The position numbers and the translations under genes were made by a program. The notes under the pieces were generated by a model, which saw only the letters and a list, made by a program, of their open reading frames with translations, searched no databases and was not told the DNA's origin. From assembly GCA_029964075.1 (NCBI GenBank), contig CM057129.1, positions 21,443,430-21,507,429 on the forward strand: a stretch of 64,000 bases of DNA, in the 5' to 3' direction. Below, one piece after another: positions 57,201 through 64,000 of the stretch (position 1 is the stretch's first letter; every line of letters starts with the position of its first letter). The stretch is from Patiria pectinifera (taxonomy: Eukaryota; Echinodermata; Asteroidea; Valvatida; Asterinidae).

Positions 57201-60200
57201 CGAGTGTTTTGTTTGTTTGAGAACAAAACCGGTAACAATAATTTAAGGGAAAACAATCAAATTAAACAAATAAAAACGCGAACATAACAATATCAATAAT
57301 GATAGCAGTATTATTTACTGAGAAACAGTTATGTGGCCTCAAAGAGGAAGAGAAATATTAAAAAGGAGAAAATAATCCCAGGAAGATATCAAATTTCAGC
57401 GGGTCCCACGAGTCTCATCCAATTCCCGCCCCGCCTGCGGTACACTACGTATTAGCCCTTTATGGGTAACAATCGGCGACAATTTGCCTCCTTTGACACA
57501 CAACACACAGTCAGTTCAGCGGGAAATTACCGTGTTTATAACCCGGAGTTGAATGGAGGCGTCTGTATTATGGCTTGAACTAGCTTGACTTGACTTGACC
57601 GACTAGAGACATCAGTGAACACTGGCGGTTAAGTCTCGCGTGTTTTCCCTCCGTCGTTGCCCCTAAGTCTAGTCTGGGGAGGATTAAACTTGAGGTCGCT
57701 TACCTGAGACTCATAAAGATCTTTATAAGGCTGAGAAGGTTGAAAGAGGTTGCCACTATTTTAGGAACTCACATACAACATTAAAGGTAGAGAAGAGTAG
57801 AACTATCCGAGGTATTTCATTCACCCGATTCCATTTGTATTACCAAAAACATTAGTGAATTTACTTTTAAATGGTCAATGCAAACATGCATGTAATTGAC
57901 ATCAAAGTTTGTAATTCGTTGGTACACTCGCATGGTAATTTTTTATAATTATTTAGGCCTACTAAAATAGTACTAATCAAGAATGGACGGTAACCAACTC
58001 GTAGGCCTAGGGTTCCTGATAGGTATCAATGGACATATCCCTGCCCTTTCTACTGATAGCATAATTTGGTGACAAATTGGCATTTGATTAGACATTCATA
58101 TGACTGCATATGAATATAGGATCTCTCTCATATCTGAATATAGGATTCTCTTCGAAAGTAAAGAATATGAGTGTTTTTGCGCAAGACTAGATATTAATTT
58201 AGTTCTAAAAACTATAGACACTGAAAAAAGGAAATCCGTAAGTGTTTTGACTGTTGCTTTTATAGTAGTGACACTTGTATATTTATTTTTACAGTTAGAG
58301 GGGACGGACAGAAGTTTCATTGGTGGAATTTTTTTAAAGGATTTTTAGACTTTAAGAAACGTCCAATGTGGTTTTTAAACGAGAATATTAATATTAAAAA
58401 TGCTGCCATTGATATGTTGGGAGCATTTTGACCTCAATGAAAGCCCAATGCATTCAGAAATGTTAATTCTATGAAGTTCTCTTTGGGATTTGAATTTCAC
58501 CACGCGCTGTTTTCGGGCTGACGAACTGCATGACTTTGGGATTGCACAGCGAAGCCGCAACAGCCAAGCCCGATTAGAACCTATCAATGCTGTTAAAAGC
58601 CGATGTCACTGCATTTTGAACTTCATTTTCGACTTAATAATGGACAATTAAACCCATTGCAAGGGCTTGGAACTCGACGAGGCACATTAGAGAGACCGCC
58701 ACTTTCCCTCGCTCCAGACATTGAGGTCCCAAAGGGTATTAATGGGAGGTTGTACGACCAAAATATGAGGCGAACGTAAGTAAGGGGATTCCTCGATTCC
58801 TTGGCTTATGAAATCGTTAAGAAGCACTTTCAATCAGAAATCACTCTCTTTGGCTCTTCAATGCGTTATAAGGAAATAGAGAAATTGAAAAAAAAACATC
58901 ATTCAAAATAGACAATAATCGTTCACGCATATACTTTGAAAATATGCGGTTTTTATGTAGTTATCGCGGGTAGGAATTTAAGGGTTCAAAAGTGTGATCC
59001 TCGATGACAGAGCCAATAGAGTGCCAGTCTTGATACAAGTCAAACATGTTTCTTAAAAATAGCCTTTGCTTCAAACACACGTAGTTTCATTTGAGTGGGA
59101 CCCGATTTCTTACATAGAATTATCACATGGTTGATACGCATTATATTCGGCGCTAGTCTGACGTTGGCAGCTTTGGCTCAAAATTCAATGGCTTCAATCA
59201 CTGATGGAAATGCGAATAAGCAATGAAGGTAAAACATGCATAGCTGCTGAATCAGATGTAAACAATTGTAAGACATGAAGTGGACTCATTTTAGCCAAGA
59301 AATCTAAACAAAACAATGGTTACACAATCTAAAACATTAAGTGTATAGCAATCTCCGGACGAAAGTTAAACTTTAAGACTTATCTTATAAGGAAGCATTT
59401 ACCATATCAATAATCTGTTGGAGGGCTACCCCGTAGGCGACCTTGATGGCGTCTTGGGGCGACTCGGCCGGCCGCACCACCTTGGAGTAGTTTTGCATCA
59501 GAGTGGTCACCAAACGGTACGTTCCAGTAGCGCACAGTACACCTACACAGACAACGCCAAAATGGGCAGAAAAGGGAGTTGTGAAATATAGGGGCAATCA
59601 GCTCAATTTGGTTATACTATTTCATACGGGGCTCGGCACAAGGGGTGCAGCAAGTTTCATTTTTAAATATGGGAGTTATTCACAATTATAAGTCAAATTT
59701 TGTGCAAGTGGATTAAGTTATTAAATCTACTTATGTATTGATGTGGAAATTGACTTTTCTTTTGAGGGCTGTTGTAATACATCCGAAACTTAATGAGATT
59801 ACAGAATAAGTGATGTGTTATTTGAATAACCATTGGTTCAAACCACACACCCTATTCTTGCCGTCACTTTGTTTACTATTTTAAGATCAGATCTGCTTGA
59901 GAAGTAAACCTGACGTTACAATGCGGTCACAAGAGGTTATTTTAAAATCATAATGGGCCATGTCTAGGATTCCTGTCTTCTGGTGCCGCGAAGGGCACAG
60001 GTTATCATTTGATTTTGACTGTTCATTTTACCTGCAAACTAAATCACAAATAATACCATTGAAAATTCATAGCTAAATATGGTGCAATTTTGATACTGTC
60101 AAATAATTATAAGACCTATATGTGTCGGCGAGTTTTATTTAATTTTTTTTACGACTATAGCTCTTGACATGCCTTGAGTAAAATTGTAACAAATAAGAAT

Positions 60201-63033
60201 CATTGTACCTCGACATCGTCCAAGCAGTTTTGTGTCACAGGGCACATGCCATTATGCAATTTAGTGGAGACAAACCTGCCACTTTCAAATCAGATTTATA
60301 TCCGTTGATATCTTTTAGGACGTTTGTCTATAATTGGTCCCTTCACGGGAATGGCAAGCCATTTTCATTAGATGGGCCTGCCCTGGAGCCCTCATTGTTC
60401 GGGTGAAAAACGTGTTCCTCATACCGATCGTAAATTGCTTCGAAAACCGCTATAGCTTTGCAAAACCTTGCTTTTGTCGGTCATCTAAAGCAATTATGAA
60501 AATAAGAAGACACCAGAAAGGAAACACATTCCCAGAGGGCTTAGATTTAGACTGAACGCACTATCAATTCATATGCCGTAATTAAAATCATGTCCTTAAT
60601 TTGCCTCGTTCCTTCTGGCTGAAATTACATCTCGAGTCTTCCTCATAATTTTTGAGGCACTCATTAAGACCCCACCGGGTTCTTCAAGCAAAGGCAGATG
60701 GCAAACAAAAATGATTTCCCATACGACCCATATTTCATAATGAAATCCCTTTTTTTTTTAACTATGCCTGTGTATTGAATTCAGGACACAATTTTCCAGG
60801 ATCCTAACAATTATGGAACAAGTTCAAGGTCTATCCGTCTGCATTACTTAATGTGCGAGTCAGTGGTGCAAAGGTAAAAAAAACAGTGGAAAGGTTAACA
60901 TCGTGCTTGGATATAAACAGAATGTGCCGGCATTCTCCACATGCACTAAGTGTTGTCTAACATAGCAGGAAGGTTCTAGTATGTCGATTAACTACAGGAA
61001 ACCTACTGTATATTCTTTTATTTTTAGACATGTTTTGAAACGTAACAGAGAGGTCTCCTACAATAATGCATCGTCATGTTTGCTATGCTTTAAGCGAGAT
61101 TGCCGTTTGGATTGTTTGTTGTTTGTTATCAATGTTTTCGTTTGCGGAATCTAATTACTAGTAGGCCTAGTAAGATGGTGCAATCTATAGCAATCATTAA
61201 AAAGACACAATAGTTCTAAGACAAAAAGAGAAAAAGTAATTGATACACCAGAATTGGATAAAACATAACATCTCAAAATAGTTATGGGCACTGAGATTGG
61301 TAAAAGAAGCAAGAAAAAAACACCAACAAACAAACACATGTTAGTTTAGTGTGAAACATTCCACCGATAACATTGTCATGCTTCAATTATATAGTGGGCA
61401 TGCATTGGCTCCAGCCAAAAAAAACTTAAAAAAAAAAATAAATAAAAAAAAATAAAAAAAAAATAAAAAAAAAAATTGATAAACGAAGGAGAGAGTTTTC
61501 ATGAAAAGGACTTAAACGGTGTTTTTGACCAGAAACAAAAAAAATCTATTTTGTCTGATTTTTTGGTTTTCAAGATGATACGTTACCTTAACAACATTTT
61601 TTTATTGAAATGTGTGCGTGACAGGAGTATTCTTTAATTTCCAACAATGAAAGAGAATACTTTGGTACGAGCAGAATTCGGCCCTTTGTATCATTTTTTT
61701 CTTTTTATTACAGAGAAAGATGACAATGTATGATTGTATCCTATGCATCTGTTGAACACGTTTGTATATATTGAATTGCAGATGAAGACAGACTTTTCAG
61801 AGAACGAAAAAAGAGAGGTTTAGAAGCTGATTGAGAAACTTACAGCCGTAGGAACTCGTCTTGTTGTGGTTAGCTTGTTATATGAATGATGAGGGGGATA
61901 TAAGAGTATATACACATTAGCAATGTGAGGTTAGTAAACGGAGTGCTGTAGACATGAAAATAGCAAAAAAAAATACCGTGCTGTCAATGTTGCTAAGAAA
62001 GGACGAGTGTAAATTGTATAATAGTGAGATTTAAAGAAAGTGAAGAAGTGTTACCACAATGGACATTACCACAAAGAACCATAAAATGTATTTTAAGAGA
62101 CACTGAAAACATCTAAGTGAACATCATCCCTTCAAAGTCAAGTTTGATATATGAACTGATACATTGTGTTTTAAAATATCGCAGTTAGAAAATTGTCAAT
62201 TGATACAGAGGAATGCGTTACAAAACTATCATTTTAGAAGCAGTACTTTAATGCAGAAGGTTCGTACAACTTAATATCTCTGTCTTGCTTTTGAAACCAA
62301 TTTTTGTTATAACTAGCAAATTATAACGGGGAAGATACAAGGAGTGCAGAAAGATGAGAAACTAAAGAAGTGCAACTGCGAAATCAAAGTGTGTGTTAAC
62401 GTAAGGTGCTTGGTGCTAAATCGTAAAGAGTGCAGAAAGTGCGATGTAAACAGCAGGATATTATGTTGTTTACCAAAGGAATGAAGCACACCATTAAACA
62501 AACACAAACACCAACAGATTAGAGATATGTAGAAAAATCACCAAAGACGTATAACTTCAAGTGTTATTTTAATCAGTGCGGCGATATGCAATTCATTAAA
62601 CTGCCAATTCAAATAACTATGGGCAACTGACTTTGATTAGTTCGGCAAAAAAAAAAAACGTTCATGAAGGTATCTTTGAAGTATACCTTACTCAAAGTGT
62701 CGCGGAGAAATGTAAGAATCTACAAAATATCAGAACTGTGTAACAAAATATATTGATGTACATTTTCCACGACAACGATTACTAAAAGGAGATAACACGG
62801 AACATTTTTTTTTTATTGGCGTGCATGTTAAATTGTGCATTTTGTGCATAACATTGCATTTTTAACATTGTGCAAAGAGTACGACAACATATTACAGAAA
62901 CATGTTGATAGTGATAAAAATTACTTAAATTATCGTGCCAACTGAATTTTAAGCAAGCATAAATTGTCTTACCTTGAATCACGTTGAATAGCAGCACGGC
63001 AGCAAGAGCCAAGACAATCTTAAGCCTATCCAT
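47699..63033 (-). CDS. Nicotinic acetylcholine receptor alpha-type subunit (complete, 6 exons)
   Basis: Exons in order: 63033-62973, 59542-59403, 55158-55114, 51395-51286, 49134-48599, 48243-47699. They total 1437 nt and encode 478 residues with no internal stop and compatible phases. A plasma-membrane pentameric cation channel subunit gated by acetylcholine. Visible: signal peptide (about 1-23); loop D Trp in NVWLRQ; loop [10 protein letters not shown]; Cys-loop [15 protein letters not shown] (152-166); loop B Trp173; vicinal Cys216-Cys217, which define alpha subunits; M1 about 238-258; M2 starting [16 protein letters not shown] with Glu at -1' and Leu at 9', as in cation channels; M3 from about 301; a cytoplasmic loop; M4 about 450-470, ending FLQVPSFG. 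Invertebrate alpha-9/10- or alpha-7-like best fits, but the subtype is not certain. The exon lengths 140/45/110 match the ancient nAChR exon pattern. Confidence 0.93.
48599..49134 (-). CDS. nAChR exon 5 (Cys-loop to M2)
   Basis: 536 nt, acceptor CTCATAG, donor ATAG|GTACAA. It carries the Cys-loop, loop B, the vicinal cysteine pair in [10 protein letters not shown]1 and the M2 pore helix, ending TSDVIPLI. Splicing rebuilds the Ala of PLIAQYY. Confidence 0.95.
49135..51285. other. nAChR intron 4
   Basis: About 2.15 kb, with a GC-richer stretch at 49720-50100. No element or gene was recognised. Confidence 0.6.
51286..51395 (-). CDS. nAChR exon 4 (110-nt, loop A)
   Basis: Encodes [20 protein letters not shown] then [16 protein letters not shown] plus two bases. 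Acceptor ATTTAG, donor CAT|GTGAGT. The length of 110 nt is the canonical size for this exon. Confidence 0.94.
53015..54060. mobile_element. Foldback element with repeated-unit arms
   Basis: Arms at about 53015-53310 and 53862-54060 are inverted copies. Each contains repeated blocks of the form TTTGTACAG, (A/G)TGAGTGTTTTAGTTTGATA and TATTCGATATTCACATA, roughly 60-70 bp per unit. The centre (53310-53860) contains degenerate TTAGGG-like repeats. No coding capacity. Confidence 0.7.
53710..53785 (+). repeat. Degenerate telomere-like (TTAGGG) stretch
   Basis: GGGTTAGGGTTAGGG at about 53756-53770 is surrounded by TTAGGGTAAGGATTAG variants. It is short and impure, an interstitial remnant rather than a telomere. 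Confidence 0.7.
55114..55158 (-). CDS. nAChR exon 3 (45-nt micro-exon)
   Basis: Encodes [15 protein letters not shown] between CTTACAG and GTAAAT, phase 0 on both sides. This 45-nt exon with the loop D tryptophan is conserved in size across nAChR genes. Confidence 0.92.
55159..59402. other. nAChR intron 2
   Basis: About 4.2 kb. A small direct duplication ATATGAATATAGGATC / ATATCTGAATATAGGATT lies near 58107-58147. A CpG-containing stretch at 56400-57000 has open frames on both strands but no recognisable domain. Confidence 0.6.
59403..59542 (-). CDS. nAChR exon 2 (N-terminal helix region)
   Basis: 140 nt, acceptor TGTGTAG, donor ATG|GTAAAT. It encodes [20 protein letters not shown] then [20 protein letters not shown] and QQIIDM, matching the family pattern YRLV..LM..Y....RP....D...V..G..L.QIID. 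Confidence 0.92.
59543..62972. other. nAChR intron 1
   Basis: About 3.4 kb, AT-rich, with an A/AAAT low-complexity tract at 61420-61475. No gene or transposon boundary was identified. Confidence 0.6.
61420..61475 (+). repeat. A-rich AAAAT low-complexity tract
   Basis: Runs of A interrupted by single T residues over about 55 bases. Confidence 0.9.
62973..63033 (-). CDS. nAChR exon 1 (signal peptide)
   Basis: 61 nt encoding [20 protein letters not shown] plus one base, a hydrophobic secretion signal. Donor CAAG|GTAAGA. It is assigned because it is in phase with exon 2 and no other signal exon is seen nearby. Confidence 0.8.
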
Positions 63034-64000
63034 AGTTATCACGCTATGGTATCCCAGTCCGCCGACTTGGATAACAGAAAAAACCACACGGCCTAAAATA
63101 TGACGCGGCAGAACACAAGTCGCAAATACCAACGGTGAAAATTACCGTGCCCAAATCGACGGGGCTATAAAGACGGATAATAACGGCTGGCGTTAGGGGA
63201 TTGGGTGCCGTTTGCGAGGATGTGACGCGCGTGCGTGATGAGTAAGCTTGGAGCGCTCGGCTGAGATGGACGTGACAGATCTCGAGTCTGGCGCGTTAAG
63301 ATTGATAAGGGCAAGGAAGGGGTTCACCCGTCCACTTGTGCCCGTTTTAAAAACCCGGCCGTCTGTCGACAGCTACGCCAGGAGTGGATGCAAACTGAAG
63401 CGCGGCATATCATCACATCTACGGTGCTCTTTCCCCCTGTGCGTTTCGCTCAGCCTGACTCACACCACACACACGCGGGTAGTACTCTGATGGACTTGAA
63501 TCGATGCTGAAATTATCCGTAATTCAATCAATAGATTGCCACCTTTTTAATTTTTTTCACCACCCCGGGGCACTAGCTAGCTCTCAGGGTTGGGAGGCGC
63601 ACATAGAAAATTAAGATTCTCCGACAGATGTGGCAAGATGGCCGCTAAACGATCGCGCTAAGTGATCAAATCAATACACGCTGAAAGTTTTGTTTTTAGG
63701 CAAATGAGTTTACGTTCAATTCCGGATAAATTGAAAGCCTGAAAGTGATGGACGGTTGATTACAAAACGAGGTCTTGCCGCATTAAAGTACTGCTTGGAA
63801 TGTATCTCTCGCTACTGGAATTTCCCCAAAACACCGTGAAGTTGTCGTCAAAGAGAAATATATAGAGAAAAAGATCAAGACATCTTATTCCAAAGATCAA
63901 ATCAATTTCTCCTTCTATAAGAACCTCCTTATACGAACACATATTCAATTTGGAGAGACGCTGTCTGACGTGCAGCTATAAGAACAAAATACAATTCGAA
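63034..64000. other. Upstream region of the receptor gene
   Basis: Presumed promoter and 5' UTR of the nAChR gene, GC-richer at 63100-63480. A TATAAA-like word at about 63165 is on the plus strand, so it does not serve as a TATA box for the minus-strand gene. No other gene was recognised. Confidence 0.4.

Noticed and set aside
63160-63172. TATA box for the receptor gene
   Set aside because: TATAAA is on the plus strand while the gene is on the minus strand.

Overview
The window looks like AT-rich nuclear DNA of an invertebrate deuterostome, probably an ambulacrarian (echinoderm or hemichordate). The reasons are spliced metazoan genes with long introns, an intronless forkhead gene that best fits the FoxAB group, a tRNA-derived SINE, many short non-autonomous DNA transposons, and a strong excess of the palindrome TAGGCCTA. 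The species assignment is inference. No operons, CRISPR arrays or stand-alone tRNA/rRNA genes were seen.

Three protein-coding genes are supported. (1) On the minus strand, 12440 down to 612, lie the first four coding exons of a zinc-binding medium-chain alcohol dehydrogenase. It resembles the bacterial phosphonate-catabolism-associated dehydrogenase group, and its 3' part lies beyond the left edge. (2) On the plus strand at 15022-15984 is an intact single-exon forkhead transcription factor, FoxAB-like, divergent from the dehydrogenase with about 2.6 kb between start codons. (3) On the minus strand, 63033 down to 47699, is a complete six-exon nicotinic acetylcholine receptor alpha-type subunit of 478 residues; all exon phases join correctly, including the typical 45-nt and 110-nt exons.

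Between the Fox gene and the receptor gene are about 31.7 kb with no convincing gene. This desert, the introns and the 12.4-15.0 kb spacer hold many mobile-element relics: a SINE, several foldback elements, TTAA-flanked elements, a PIF/Harbinger-like MITE with a TTA duplication, G-run elements with hAT-like 8-bp duplications, and two copies of a long-TIR MITE, one of which was hit by a second element. A few GC-richer islands downstream of the Fox gene are candidate cis-regulatory blocks.

The most unusual observation is a pair of tiny (50 and 60 bp) almost fully palindromic insertions at 11836-11885 and 10880-10939. Each has perfect 9-bp target-site duplications. One sits inside a tandemly repeated larger element whose sister unit lacks the insertion, so an empty site is visible in the same window. 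The three genes do not form an obvious pathway; they are simply neighbours.
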